Shown: positions 35,015 through 44,845 of the stretch, in pieces
How the letters are laid out: every line of letters starts with the position of its first letter
Numbering within the stretch: position 1 is the stretch's first letter
Source: Chromatiales bacterium
Lineage (GTDB): Bacteria > Pseudomonadota > Gammaproteobacteria > Chromatiales > Chromatiaceae
DNA: 64,000 nt
Direction: 5' to 3'
Assembly: GCA_028284585.1 (NCBI GenBank)
Contig: JANQRK010000110.1
Span: 1-64,000 of the forward strand
Made by a program: the position numbers and the translations under genes
Notes under the pieces: generated by a model
The model's database searches: none
What the model saw: only the letters and a program-made list of their open reading frames with translations
Told to the model about the DNA's origin: nothing

Positions 35015-36982
35015 GTGAATACCCCGCAACTACCCAGCATCGAACTCATCCAGGGGAACCCGGCGCCAGAGCCGACCGGCCCGGCACGCTGGCCGCGTTG
35101 GAAAGTATTCATCGTCGTGCTGCTTTTGGCGTCCGCGCTGGGGTTGGCGTTTGTTCATGCCCGCCCCCCAGTGTATCGCGCCGTGGCCTCGGTGCTGACC
35201 GTGCAACCCAAGGCGATCGACGGGCCCAGTGCGGCAGCCGATGTCGAACACGTCTCCATCCAAGGTCGACTGCTGCTCGGCCAAGACTTGCTCGGGCGGC
35301 TGGCGCGCTCGCTCGCGGCCGCCGGGGAACCCGACATGGATGACCTCGACTGGCTACGTAGCGGCCTCGACGTGGTCGCCATCCCAGATACCAACCTGCT
35401 CGAACTGCGTGCGCAAGGTGGTGACCCGGAGCAATTACAACGGGTAATCAACCGTTGGGCAGAGTCCTACGAGGGTTTTCGTGCCGAGGAGATCGAGGCG
35501 GCCACGGGACGCATCACGGCCGAGCTCGACGAGCGCCAGCAGCAGTTGCAAGCCAAGATAGCTGACGCTCGAGCCGAACTGCTGGCGTTTCGCGAGGCGC
35601 ATGACATTGTTAGCCTCGAGCGTGCCGAGAACCGAACCCTCTCGGCACTTAAGGGACTGAATGATTCGCTCAACAAGGCTCGCGAGGGCTTGGTCGAGGC
35701 CGAAGCCCGTCAGGTTGCGATTGCCGAGGCGGTGGCGCGTGGCGAAACGGTCATCCCGAGCGAGGAAAAGTCGACGATCACCACTTTGCGTGTAGAGCTG
35801 CAGGCTAAGAGACTGCAATTGGCCCAACTGCGTGAGCGCTACACCCAAGCCTATCTCGATCGCGACCTGGAGCTCAAGGAACTGCCCAACGAGATCCGCG
35901 CGTTGGAGAATGCGCTTGCCCACGCGCTGGCAATGGCCAAAACCACCGTTCGGGACGAGGCCCTACAGGCGGTCCAAGCCGCTCGCGTATCGGTGCAAAC
36001 GCTCGAGGCCAAACTAACCGAGCACCAACGTCAGGTACAACAGTTCACCGACCGCTTCAAAGAGTTCCAAGCGCTCGAGGAAAATCTCGCGCGACTAGAG
36101 CGTCTCCAGGCCGAGAGCAAAGAGCGTCTGGCGACAATCCAAGTCAGTAATCTGAAGAAGTACCCGCCGATCCAGATCGTCGAATGGGCCCGCATCCCTA
36201 GCCAACCCATCTACCCTGACTATGAGCGCGACACGATGATCGCGCTGGGCGCGGCACTCTTCTTGGCGCTGTTCGTCACCTGGTTGGTCGAGTATCTGAG
36301 CGGGCGCTCGCGGCAGGCGCACGGACAACCCAATCTCGGGATACGCATCATCCAAGGCGAACAGCCCCAGGCCCTAGGCGCGACGACGGGGGCTGCACAG
36401 CAAGTGGAGTATCAACAGGCGCCGACGCCGCCGAGCGGTGCACCAGTGGCCAATCTGCCGGTTCTGCCTCGTGAGCTGGCCGGCAGCGAAATAAAGTCAC
36501 TGCTCGCAGTCGCCAACCCAGGCACCGCCGGTTATGCCGCGCTACTGCTCTGTGGGATCTCGCCCTACGAACTGCCACTGCTGCACCAAGGGTCGTTTGA
36601 CCTGCAGCAGGACCGAATCGACGTGCGCGGCGCCGCTCAGCGCGAACTGTCGATTGCGAGCGATGTTTGGCGCTGGTTCGAACCCCTGCTCACGGAAACC
36701 AACGGGGCAAGTCTGTCGATCCCACTCCAGGACCTGGACGCCCAAATACGCCGTGCCGCACAAGATGCGCAACTGGCCGATCCCGGCAGCGTCAGCGCCC
36801 TCGCATTGTGGCATAGCTACGTGGTCTACCTAGTGCGCCAAGGTGCCGATGCCTCGGCATTGGCACGCCGCGTCGGCGATCTACAACCCGGCGTACTCGG
36901 CACCCTGATGCACTATGCACCGCCCGGCGGCAACCGCCCACTGGCCGCCATCGATTTCACCTATCCGGCACTCTGCATCTGA
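35015..36982 (+). CDS. Wzz/GumC-like polysaccharide co-polymerase with degenerate recombinase-like tail
   Basis: 655 residues from a GTG start. Membrane helix 1 lies at 30-48, a Wzz-type domain follows (PVYRAVASVLTVQP), then long coiled coils (about 155-375), the PIYPDYERD motif before helix 2 (408-427), and a cytoplasmic tail of about 228 residues. In place of a tyrosine kinase, residues 484-635 resemble the catalytic domain of tyrosine recombinases: LPRELAGSEIKSLLA, GYAALLLCGISPYEL, VRGAAQREL, LWHSYVVYLVRQGAD, ARRVGDL, and Y634. The catalytic Arg and Lys positions are replaced, so it is probably not an active recombinase. Likely role: chain length or export of a surface polysaccharide. No other polysaccharide genes are adjacent. 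Confidence 0.8.
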   Translation: MNTPQLPSIELIQGNPAPEPTGPARWPRWKVFIVVLLLASALGLAFVHARPPVYRAVASVLTVQPKAIDGPSAAADVEHVSIQGRLLLGQDLLGRLARSLAAAGEPDMDDLDWLRSGLDVVAIPDTNLLELRAQGGDPEQLQRVINRWAESYEGFRAEEIEAATGRITAELDERQQQLQAKIADARAELLAFREAHDIVSLERAENRTLSALKGLNDSLNKAREGLVEAEARQVAIAEAVARGETVIPSEEKSTITTLRVELQAKRLQLAQLRERYTQAYLDRDLELKELPNEIRALENALAHALAMAKTTVRDEALQAVQAARVSVQTLEAKLTEHQRQVQQFTDRFKEFQALEENLARLERLQAESKERLATIQVSNLKKYPPIQIVEWARIPSQPIYPDYERDTMIALGAALFLALFVTWLVEYLSGRSRQAHGQPNLGIRIIQGEQPQALGATTGAAQQVEYQQAPTPPSGAPVANLPVLPRELAGSEIKSLLAVANPGTAGYAALLLCGISPYELPLLHQGSFDLQQDRIDVRGAAQRELSIASDVWRWFEPLLTETNGASLSIPLQDLDAQIRRAAQDAQLADPGSVSALALWHSYVVYLVRQGADASALARRVGDLQPGVLGTLMHYAPPGGNRPLAAIDFTYPALCI

Positions 36983-36999
36983 GCAGGCTCGGCGGCGAC

Positions 37000-38265
37000 T
37001 CACGAGGGCAACAAACCTATGTCGTCGAGCTGCTCCAAGGCATCCTGTGAGATGCCCTGCAACTCGCCGCACATCCCGAGCATATTGGTAGCCAATGTCT
37101 CCAATTGCGTCTCGCGCTTCTTCCACAGCCGCGACATCGCTGCTTTTTCGCGCTCCAGGTCATCGCGCATCTGCTGATAAGCCCCAATCACGGCGCGCAC
37201 CTTCTGGGCGAACTGCGCACTGGTCACATAGTTGTACAAGGCCTCCATCGACTCACCGCGGCCACTCGAAATAGCGCGCTGGCGCTGGGTCTCGATCAAC
37301 ACGGTGCGCAGCGCCTCGGCCAACGGGCGAACCAAATCAGGTCGCACCAGCCAGACCGCATCATGCAGCACCATGCTCGGTTCTACGCCGGCTGGAAAAG
37401 CCGTGCTGACCAACACCGCCAACTCGCCACCAGCTGCCTGCTGATCGGCCTTGAGCTTGGCCACCCAGGCATTCGACCAGTTCTCGGCACGCTTGGTCTC
37501 CCACACGATGCGTCCGCACACGCTGCCCGAGCGCAGTCGCACCGTCTGGATCACGTCCGCACCGCGGGCACCCTTACGGACCGGTTCGATAGCATCGAAC
37601 GGGAAAGCATTGCCCAACAGTTCTTCGATGGCCAATTCCAATACCTCGCCCTGTAGTTGCTGCGAGCCTTGTTCGAGCTTTCGCTTCAACTCCTGGTTGG
37701 CCCTTTGAGCATCATCGATCTTTTTACGCCACTCGGCCTCGCGCAGCTGCAGGCGTGCATCATTGGCCGTCTCGATGCGTTGGCGTTCGGCATCCAACTG
37801 GCGCTGGACCTCCAGGCCCAGCTCTTTGTGGCGCTCCTCCAGCGCCAGCTTCTCCTTGCGCAACGCCAACTCCGCACTGCGGTAGGCGGCGAGCCGCGCC
37901 TCCTTTTCGGCTAGCTGATCCTTGAGGGCCTGCGCCGCCTCGGCGCCCTCTTGGTGCGCCTGCTGCGCCGCGCGTTCGGTCGCAGCTGCGAGTTGAGCTG
38001 CGCTCTTGGCAACAGCGGCATCGCGCTGTGCGAGCTGCTCCTGCATTTCGGCGATACGCTCGGTAAAACGTCGCTCGGCCGCGCGGTCTGCATCCGCTGC
38101 CAGGGTCTCACGCAGCCTACGGCGCTCGGAGTCCAGCATGCCGCTGTACTCCGCTTCGTAACGTTCGATCAGTTGATGGGCGATGGCATCCTGCAGTGCG
38201 AACTCGCGACGACAATGCGGACAGGCCACACTGTCTAAGGCGTCGACGATGATCTTTTTGCTCAT
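37000..38265 (-). CDS. DUF2130 protein: zinc ribbon, coiled coil, nuclease-like domain
   Basis: 421 residues. A short N-terminal CPHC knuckle (residues 15-18) is followed by a long charged coiled coil (35-205) and a conserved C-terminal domain. In that domain D237 (ARGADVIQ) and E256-x-K258 (IVWETKRAENW) are spaced like a PD-(D/E)xK nuclease core. The family is widely distributed and uncharacterised; the nuclease idea rests on this motif only. The gene converges with the Wzz-like gene and stands alone. Confidence 0.85.
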   Translation of the reverse strand: MSKKIIVDALDSVACPHCRREFALQDAIAHQLIERYEAEYSGMLDSERRRLRETLAADADRAAERRFTERIAEMQEQLAQRDAAVAKSAAQLAAATERAAQQAHQEGAEAAQALKDQLAEKEARLAAYRSAELALRKEKLALEERHKELGLEVQRQLDAERQRIETANDARLQLREAEWRKKIDDAQRANQELKRKLEQGSQQLQGEVLELAIEELLGNAFPFDAIEPVRKGARGADVIQTVRLRSGSVCGRIVWETKRAENWSNAWVAKLKADQQAAGGELAVLVSTAFPAGVEPSMVLHDAVWLVRPDLVRPLAEALRTVLIETQRQRAISSGRGESMEALYNYVTSAQFAQKVRAVIGAYQQMRDDLEREKAAMSRLWKKRETQLETLATNMLGMCGELQGISQDALEQLDDIGLLPS

Positions 38266-38384
38266 CCGGGTCCTCGCTGTAGGGACTGCGCGGCGCGGCG
38301 CGATGTATTTGAAGCCTAAACCGGTGGGACCAGGATAGCAGCGCCAGCGAACGGGCCGTTGACGCCGGCTAGACCGATCTCAGC

Positions 38385-38756
38385 TCATGACGCCGACACC
38401 CGCCAGCTGCCATCCGCCTGGCGGCAGAAATTGAACACGCTGCGGCCGCGTTGGCCACCGGCGTCACTGAACAGCTCTAGCTGGCGGCATACCTTTCCCG
38501 CACGCTGCGAGGTTGAAAGCGGTGTCAGCACCCCAGCTGCACCGGTCTCCTGGTTCTCCCAGTGCACCATGACACCATCCTCCGCGTCTTCGAGCGCAAC
38601 GCGCGCTGCCTGGCGTAGCATCCGAGTGTCGACTTCGGTCATCCCGGACACGGGTGATTCTTCGGGGAAATGCACTTGGCCGGCATGAATTGGCCCAATC
38701 GGGGCAGCCGCCAGGCAGCACAGCAGGATGGCCAGTAGGCTGCGTAAACGGGTCAT
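38385..38756 (-). CDS. Exported protein resembling the 17-kDa/RT0821 surface antigen domain
   Basis: 123 residues with a signal peptide (LLAILLCCLAAAPIGPIHA). The mature part matches the surface-antigen C-terminal pattern: VHWENQETGAAGVLTP, then two spaced cysteines (KVCRQLEL and NFCRQADGSWRV) that probably form a disulfide. Such domains occur on outer-membrane lipoproteins, but no lipobox Cys is at the cleavage site here. Function unknown. Single gene. Confidence 0.7.
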   Translation of the reverse strand: MTRLRSLLAILLCCLAAAPIGPIHAGQVHFPEESPVSGMTEVDTRMLRQAARVALEDAEDGVMVHWENQETGAAGVLTPLSTSQRAGKVCRQLELFSDAGGQRGRSVFNFCRQADGSWRVSAS

Positions 38757-39035
38757 AAATCACCTCTACAAAAGGCTGTAACACCGAGTGTTGGGGGAGT
38801 ATAGCCGGAGCCAACCCTAATCAATGACCGCAAATTACCGACAGTCTGGGGATGGGCGCCCAGGCCCAGGTGTCCATACCCAGGCCCATGCCCTGTTGGC
38901 CATCAGCGGCTATTCGTTTGACCGCGTTTTTGCTGGCCGTTAACTTCACATCGGCGCCTAACCGACTAGATTTTCGGTGACAGCCCCCACCTAGCCACTT
39001 GCTACACCGGCCGATGGCAAACGACAAAGAGGACA

Positions 39036-39590
39036 ATGATGAAGAAGAACGACCCGTCACTGGCCGAGCATGCCGGCTGGCAGCACTATGGTGCGCAACG
39101 CCCGGCCTTCGCCGAGAAACCTGGTCCTGGCCAAGAATCCGTTTGGGACTTTCCACGCCCGCCCGTGGCCCGCAGCGACAGCCGGCTCGTCGAGGTGCGA
39201 CTCGGCGATGTCGAAATCGCACGCAGCCGGCAGACAGTACGCGTTCTAGAGACGGCCAGCCCACCGACCTTCTATCTACCGCCTCAGGACGTCGCCATCG
39301 AACTATTGCACGCTGCACCCGGCCAGAGTCACTGCGAGTGGAAAGGGCGGGCCCGCTACTTCGACATCGCGACCGAGCACGCATCGAGCCCTCAGGCCGC
39401 CTGGTCGTACGACGCGCCTCTGCCCGAGTTCGTGATGCTACGCGGTTTCATCGCCTTCTACCCGGACCGCGTCGCCTGTTACGTCGACGGCCAGCGGGTA
39501 CGTCCCCAACCCGGCCACTTCTACGGCGGTTGGGTCACCGACGACGTGGTCGGTCCGTTCAAGGGCGAATCCGGGACCGCGGGCTGGTAA
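39036..39590 (+). CDS. DUF427 domain protein
   Basis: 184 residues; AGAGGA lies shortly before the ATG. The DUF427 beta-barrel is clear: VRLGDVEIARSRQTVRVLET, PTFYLPPQDVAIELL, the CEWKGRARYFDI motif, FIAFYPDRVACYVDG. The N-terminal 40 residues are an extension rich in Pro. The function of the family is not known. It converges with the Nei-like gene. Confidence 0.85.
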   Translation: MMKKNDPSLAEHAGWQHYGAQRPAFAEKPGPGQESVWDFPRPPVARSDSRLVEVRLGDVEIARSRQTVRVLETASPPTFYLPPQDVAIELLHAAPGQSHCEWKGRARYFDIATEHASSPQAAWSYDAPLPEFVMLRGFIAFYPDRVACYVDGQRVRPQPGHFYGGWVTDDVVGPFKGESGTAGW

Positions 39591-39599
39591 CGCGAGGGA

Positions 39600-40421
39600 T
39601 CAATCGAACGCAGGGTGGTCAGGATATCCCGCCGGCTCGGGCTGGCAGGTCGGACACCAAAAGGTCGCACGCTGCTGGACACCTAGCCGCATGGAGCGAA
39701 TCACCGACGAACACTGAAGGCACGGATGACCGGCTCGGCGATAGACCCATAGGTCGCCGGCATCGTCGTTTGCCCAACGTGTCATGCGCATGCCACCGCG
39801 CAGATTGCGGCGCAGCAAAGCATGGGCCCTGCGATACAGCGCAAGCACACTGGCATCGCTTAGTTGCCCCAGCCGAGTGGCCGGGTGGTAGCCTTCGAGG
39901 AACAGTACCTCGGATTTGTAGACGTTACCGATACCACAGGCAATGCCTTGATCGAGCAAGGCATCGGCGATCGGCTTGCCGCCGACCATGAGTCGCCGCG
40001 CGCGCCCCACGATCTGCACGAAATCCGGCATAGCATCGATCAGGTCCGGGCCAAGTTCCGCCAGGAATTGGCGATGGCGGATGCCACCAGCGCGCAGAAC
40101 CTCGACCTGTAGTGCATTGAAGCAGACGAACACACGTTCACCGATGTCGAGCACGATGGAAGCCTGACGGGCCGGCTTCTGCCAGGTCTCGCCGCAGGCA
40201 TACCCATGCCAAGAGCCGCGCACCCCGAGGTGGCTGCGCAACATAAGTTCTTGGTCGAGTTCGATAAACAAGTGTTTGCCTTGCGGGTAGACTTCGCCGA
40301 GACGCGAGCCGGCCAGCGTCAGGTCCGCCCGGCCGCGCACCGAGCCACCGACTAGCTCGCGACCGCAGAGCTCGCGGTGCAAATAACCGGCCAGCTTGAA
40401 AACGCTGTCGCCCTCGGGCAT
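39600..40421 (-). CDS. Endonuclease VIII-like DNA glycosylase (Nei/Fpg family)
   Basis: 273 residues. After the initiator Met the catalytic Pro2-Glu3 are present (MPEGDSVFK), with the beta-hairpin Lys in YPQGKHLFIEL, the helix-two-turn-helix (DQGIACGIGNVYKSEVLF) and a four-cysteine zinc finger (CLQC ... CPTC). It removes oxidised bases and nicks the DNA strand. Its ATG shares one base with the lhr stop codon (TGATG), so the two proteins are made together, an arrangement seen repeatedly for Lhr and Nei2-type glycosylases. Confidence 0.92.
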   Translation of the reverse strand: MPEGDSVFKLAGYLHRELCGRELVGGSVRGRADLTLAGSRLGEVYPQGKHLFIELDQELMLRSHLGVRGSWHGYACGETWQKPARQASIVLDIGERVFVCFNALQVEVLRAGGIRHRQFLAELGPDLIDAMPDFVQIVGRARRLMVGGKPIADALLDQGIACGIGNVYKSEVLFLEGYHPATRLGQLSDASVLALYRRAHALLRRNLRGGMRMTRWANDDAGDLWVYRRAGHPCLQCSSVIRSMRLGVQQRATFWCPTCQPEPAGYPDHPAFD

Positions 40422-43400
40422 CAGGCGAAGGCCTCAGCGGCTAGGCCACGGTAGTCGCTGACGAAACCGCTGGCCAGCATGTCATCACGATACGGTGACT
40501 CACCGACCGGACGCCCGTCGATCCTCTCGATCACCAGGGTGCCACGACGCAGTTTGGTGGGGGCCGCTTGCAGGGCCTCGAAGGCCGCGCGACGCGCAGT
40601 CCGGTCCAACAAGGCATCAGGGAACGTCAGCAACTGGCGACCACTCGCGCCCAGATACAACAATGGCCGACCACCGCGCAGTAGCAGCCAGGCCCCGGCC
40701 ACGCGTCGCGGCCGCCCAGCGGCGCGCGGGTTGCCAGTCTCCGGCCAAGGCAGCAGGCTGCCCCAGGGGTTCGCCGGATCGATCACCGGCAAACAATCGA
40801 TTGCTGCCGAGACATCATCGCTGTGTACCGCCCGTAACCGATCGATGGTGCCGGGCCGCGCGAACTGGGCGCCCGCCAGGCCCTCGACGAAGTAACCACG
40901 CCGCACCCGTCCTGCCTCCTCCATGGCAGACAACACCTTGTAGAGCGTACCGAAGCCACCCGGAAGACGTTCCGCGGCGGCCATCTCGCGGCTGACCACA
41001 CCATAACGCTCCAGCAACATGTTGGCGCGCGCGACGGTGCGCTCGGTCTCGGCGACATCGCGATCCGCCAGGGCATCGACCCGTGACCAGCGCCCCGCGG
41101 CGAGCGCCGTACCCACCGAGCGTCGTCGGCGCCCGCCAGCCACCGACCGCGGCCCGAGCGAACGCAGTGGTCCAAAGGTGTCATTGGTCACCAGTCCGGA
41201 CCATACCAGTTCCCAGAGGGCGTCTTTGAATGCCTGCGCATCCAGCCCCTCGACTGCCGCCCGCACTGCATCCTCGAGCTCGAACAGAAACGAGGCACCA
41301 CAGCGTTCTAGCTCGCTCAGAATCGTCGCCTGGACCGGCTCTTCCCGCACGCTGTCCGGTGGCACCAGCAAGTTGCGCACATGCTCGCGCAGGTAAAGGG
41401 CGATGCGGCCATCGCGACTCCCCAGCGCACCACGCCCGACCCAAACCACCTGACCGGTGGCGGCCAGCATGTCCAACATATCCAGCGTGAAGCCGGCAAC
41501 CCGCGCCGGCAGCACATGATCGCGCAGCATCGACCATGGCAACTCAAGACCCTCGAGTTGGTGCACGACCTCGAGCAGACGGGGCAGGCCCTGCCGCGCA
41601 CAGCCCAACTCATGCCACTGCGGCAAGAACAGGCCGAGCACCGCAGCATCGACCGCCGCGACGGCATCGCGCAACCTTGCCAAGGTGCGCCGCTTGAGTC
41701 GCCGCAGTACCCCGGCATCACACCAGTCCAATCGCGCCCCACCGGGGCGGATCTCGCCCTGCACCAGGCTGCCCTCGGCGCATAGCGCTCGCAGCACTGG
41801 CTCGATCTGAGCCGCGCGCAGCCCGAGGCGAACCGCCAGATCGTCGGCCAAGAAGGGCCCATGGGTGCGCGCATAGCGCCGGCACAGTGACTCCAAGGGA
41901 TTGTCGACCGCGGCTAAGAAGGCATCCGGCAAACCCGCTGCTGGCATGGCACCGAGCGCGTCGCGATACAGGGCGGCGTCCTCGGCAGCAATCCAGCGCG
42001 CCTGGCCGGCCACCTGCACCACAACCGCGCGGCGTTGGGTGCGCAGCTCATGCAGCGCAGGCTCGATCGCAACCTGCGCCCGCAGTGCAACTTCTTGCTC
42101 ACTCAGATCGCCGAGCCGGCGCAGCAAATCGTGTACCTCATCGACATCACGTGCCTGGCGCTCGGTCACCAGATGCTGCAGTTCGCGCTCCAATTCGTGC
42201 AGCACCTCGGGATCGATCAGCTCACGCAAATCGGCCTGGCCCAACAGCTCGCTGAGCAGCCCGCGATCCAGCGTCAACGCCTGGGCCTTACGCTCGGCCA
42301 GTGGACTATCCTGCTCGTAGATGTACGCCGCTACATAGGCAAACACCAGCGAGCGCGCAAACGGTGACGCTGCGTTGGTCTCGACCTCGTGCACCCGGAC
42401 CTCGCCACTGGTGACCGCGCGCAACAAGTCGCGCAACGCGGCAATATCGAAGACATCGCTCAGGGCCTGCCGATAGGTCTCGAGGACGATCGGGAAACTC
42501 GGGTACTTACGCACCGCGGCAAGCAGGTTCTGCGACTTCAGGCGCTGTGCCCATAGCGGGGTGCGCGCCTGTGGCCGACGCCGCGGCAACAACAACGCAC
42601 GCGCCGCGTTCTCGCGAAACAGGCCGGCAAACAACGCCGAATGGGCGAGCTGCTCAGTGACCAGCTCCTCGACTTCGTCTGCCTCCGGCAACAGGCACTC
42701 CAAGCCCGGCAGCTCGTCAACGTCGGCAAAGCGCAACACGATGCCATCATCGGTGTACATCGACTGTACCTCGAAGCCATGGTGGGTCGACAGCACCTGC
42801 CCCAGGGCCATCGACCAAGGCGCATGAACCCGGGCGCCGAACGGCGACAAGATACACACCCGCCAATCGCCGAGTTCGTCGCGGAAACGCTCGACCGTGA
42901 TGCTGCGATCGGTCGGCAGGCTGCCAGTATGAATCTTCTGCTCCTCGATGTAGGCGACCAGGTTGGACGCTGCATGCGCATCCAACCGGGCTTCGGCCTG
43001 CAGCCAGTCACGGGCACCCTGTGCCGGCATCGCCCCGAGTCGCGCAACGAAGGCACCGAGTGCACGGCCCAGCTCGATCGGGCGGCCCGGGCCATCGCCG
43101 CGCCAGAACGGTAGCTTGCCCGGTTCACCCGGTGCCGGTGTGACGATCACTCGGTCGCGGGTGATCTCCTCGACCCGCCAGGTAGTTGCACCGAGCAGGA
43201 TGTTCTCGCCCGGTCGAGTCTCGAACACCATCTCCTCGTCCAGCTCACCGAGCCGACTGCCGTGCGGCCCCAGGGTTACGATGTAGTTACCGCGATCCGG
43301 GATAGTTCCGGCGTTCATGCGCGACAATAGCGGCGCAGCGCGGCGCGCGTGCAGTTCGTCTTGACCGCGGTCCCAGGCCAACAGCGGTCGCAGATCAGCG

Positions 43401-44845
43401 AAATCTTGTGACGGATAGTGGCCACTGAGCATCTCCAACAAACTCGCAAGCGCGCCGTCAGACAGGCGGTGATAGGGATAGGCACGGCGCACCAGGCGCT
43501 CGAGTTCGGCGACCTTGAAGCGCGCATCGCAACAGATCGCTACGATCTGCTGAGCCAGCACATCGAGTGCGTTCTGCGGTACCCGGATCGACTCGATCTC
43601 GCCAGCAGCCATGCGCTGCGCGATCAAACTGCATTCGAGTAAGTCACCGCGAAACTTGGGGTACAGGCGCCCCACGCTGGTCTCGCCGACCTGGTGACCG
43701 GCCCGCCCGACTCGCTGTAGACCGCGCGCGACCGACCCAGGTGACTCGACCAGCAGAACGCCATCGATCGTCCCCATGTCGATCCCCAACTCCAGTGAGC
43801 TGGTCGCGACGATACCCTTGATTCGGCCGAGCTTCAGACCCTCCTCGATCTCGGCGCGCCGCTCATGCGATACGCTGCCGTGGTGCGATTGCAGCAGCTC
43901 TTCGCCAGCCAATTCATTCAGGCGTTGGGTCAGGCGTTCGCACAGGCCACGGCTGTTGACGAACACAATGGTTGAGCGGTTGGCCCGGATCTGCTCGAGC
44001 AAGGCCGGATAGATCGCCGGCCAGATACCGCGTTCGGCGGGGCCAGCAAGCTCCCCGGCCTGCAGCTCGCCCAGTATGGAGCCGCTACGACGCGGCTCGG
44101 CAGCCACGCCAGGATTTTCCATATCCGGTACGGGGACACTGACTCGCAGATCGAGCGCGGGTCGCGCCGATGCATCGACGATGCTGACCGGGGCCGATCC
44201 ACCGAGATAGCAGGCGGCCTCATCGAGGGGACGCACAGTTGCCGATAAACCGATTCGCTGCTGCGGCTGACCCGCGCCCAGCTCGGCCAAGCGTTCGAGC
44301 GACAAAGCAAGATGGGCGCCACGCTTGGTCGGCGCCAGAGCATGGACCTCGTCGATAATCACCGTGTGCACGGACGTCAGGGTCACCCGAGCCTTGGAGC
44401 CGAGCAGCAAGAACAGCGACTCCGGCGTTGTGACCAAGATGTCTGCAGGCTTAGTCGCCTGCTGCCGGCGCGCCCGCGACGGCGTATCGCCTGTCCGAAT
44501 ATCCACCCCGACGGTGCGCAGCGCCTGACCCAGCGCGGCCGCCCGATGCTGGATACCGACCAGTGGACCGCGCAGGTTGCGCTCGACATCGTGAACTAGG
44601 GCCTTGAGTGGCGATACATAAAGCACACGGACACCCGGCGCTGCATCCGGCGAGAGGCGCAAGCAATGATCGATACCGGCCAGGAATGCCGCCAGGGTCT
44701 TGCCGCTGCCGGTCGGTGCAACCAACAGTGCATGACCGCCGTCGCCGATCGCCGCCCAACCGCGCTGCTGGACCTCAGTGGGCGCACTGAAGGTCTGCTC
44801 GAACCAGGACCTGGTCGCGGGACCGAACGCAGCCAAAGCGCTCAA
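40421..44845 (-). CDS. lhr: Lhr-type DEAH/DEVH superfamily 2 helicase
   Basis: 1474 residues, the full-length (long) Lhr class. Walker A APTGSGKT lies at 43-50, the DEVH box in VIIDEVHAL near 165, motif III LSATVRPL, motif VI QRVGRAGHQ, then the winged-helix and Lhr-core domains and a long C-terminal part with an AlkZ-like fold. Lhr is a 3'-5' ATP-dependent DNA/RNA-DNA helicase acting in repair. It is coupled to the downstream Nei-like glycosylase. No disruption seen. Confidence 0.93.
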   Translation of the reverse strand: MSALAAFGPATRSWFEQTFSAPTEVQQRGWAAIGDGGHALLVAPTGSGKTLAAFLAGIDHCLRLSPDAAPGVRVLYVSPLKALVHDVERNLRGPLVGIQHRAAALGQALRTVGVDIRTGDTPSRARRQQATKPADILVTTPESLFLLLGSKARVTLTSVHTVIIDEVHALAPTKRGAHLALSLERLAELGAGQPQQRIGLSATVRPLDEAACYLGGSAPVSIVDASARPALDLRVSVPVPDMENPGVAAEPRRSGSILGELQAGELAGPAERGIWPAIYPALLEQIRANRSTIVFVNSRGLCERLTQRLNELAGEELLQSHHGSVSHERRAEIEEGLKLGRIKGIVATSSLELGIDMGTIDGVLLVESPGSVARGLQRVGRAGHQVGETSVGRLYPKFRGDLLECSLIAQRMAAGEIESIRVPQNALDVLAQQIVAICCDARFKVAELERLVRRAYPYHRLSDGALASLLEMLSGHYPSQDFADLRPLLAWDRGQDELHARRAAPLLSRMNAGTIPDRGNYIVTLGPHGSRLGELDEEMVFETRPGENILLGATTWRVEEITRDRVIVTPAPGEPGKLPFWRGDGPGRPIELGRALGAFVARLGAMPAQGARDWLQAEARLDAHAASNLVAYIEEQKIHTGSLPTDRSITVERFRDELGDWRVCILSPFGARVHAPWSMALGQVLSTHHGFEVQSMYTDDGIVLRFADVDELPGLECLLPEADEVEELVTEQLAHSALFAGLFRENAARALLLPRRRPQARTPLWAQRLKSQNLLAAVRKYPSFPIVLETYRQALSDVFDIAALRDLLRAVTSGEVRVHEVETNAASPFARSLVFAYVAAYIYEQDSPLAERKAQALTLDRGLLSELLGQADLRELIDPEVLHELERELQHLVTERQARDVDEVHDLLRRLGDLSEQEVALRAQVAIEPALHELRTQRRAVVVQVAGQARWIAAEDAALYRDALGAMPAAGLPDAFLAAVDNPLESLCRRYARTHGPFLADDLAVRLGLRAAQIEPVLRALCAEGSLVQGEIRPGGARLDWCDAGVLRRLKRRTLARLRDAVAAVDAAVLGLFLPQWHELGCARQGLPRLLEVVHQLEGLELPWSMLRDHVLPARVAGFTLDMLDMLAATGQVVWVGRGALGSRDGRIALYLREHVRNLLVPPDSVREEPVQATILSELERCGASFLFELEDAVRAAVEGLDAQAFKDALWELVWSGLVTNDTFGPLRSLGPRSVAGGRRRRSVGTALAAGRWSRVDALADRDVAETERTVARANMLLERYGVVSREMAAAERLPGGFGTLYKVLSAMEEAGRVRRGYFVEGLAGAQFARPGTIDRLRAVHSDDVSAAIDCLPVIDPANPWGSLLPWPETGNPRAAGRPRRVAGAWLLLRGGRPLLYLGASGRQLLTFPDALLDRTARRAAFEALQAAPTKLRRGTLVIERIDGRPVGESPYRDDMLASGFVSDYRGLAAEAFA

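Noticed and set aside
38757-39035. Possible gene remnant on the minus strand before the DUF427 gene
   Set aside because: A short frame ends near 38821, but it has no recognisable motif and no ribosome binding site; I see nothing supportable in this 279-bp gap.
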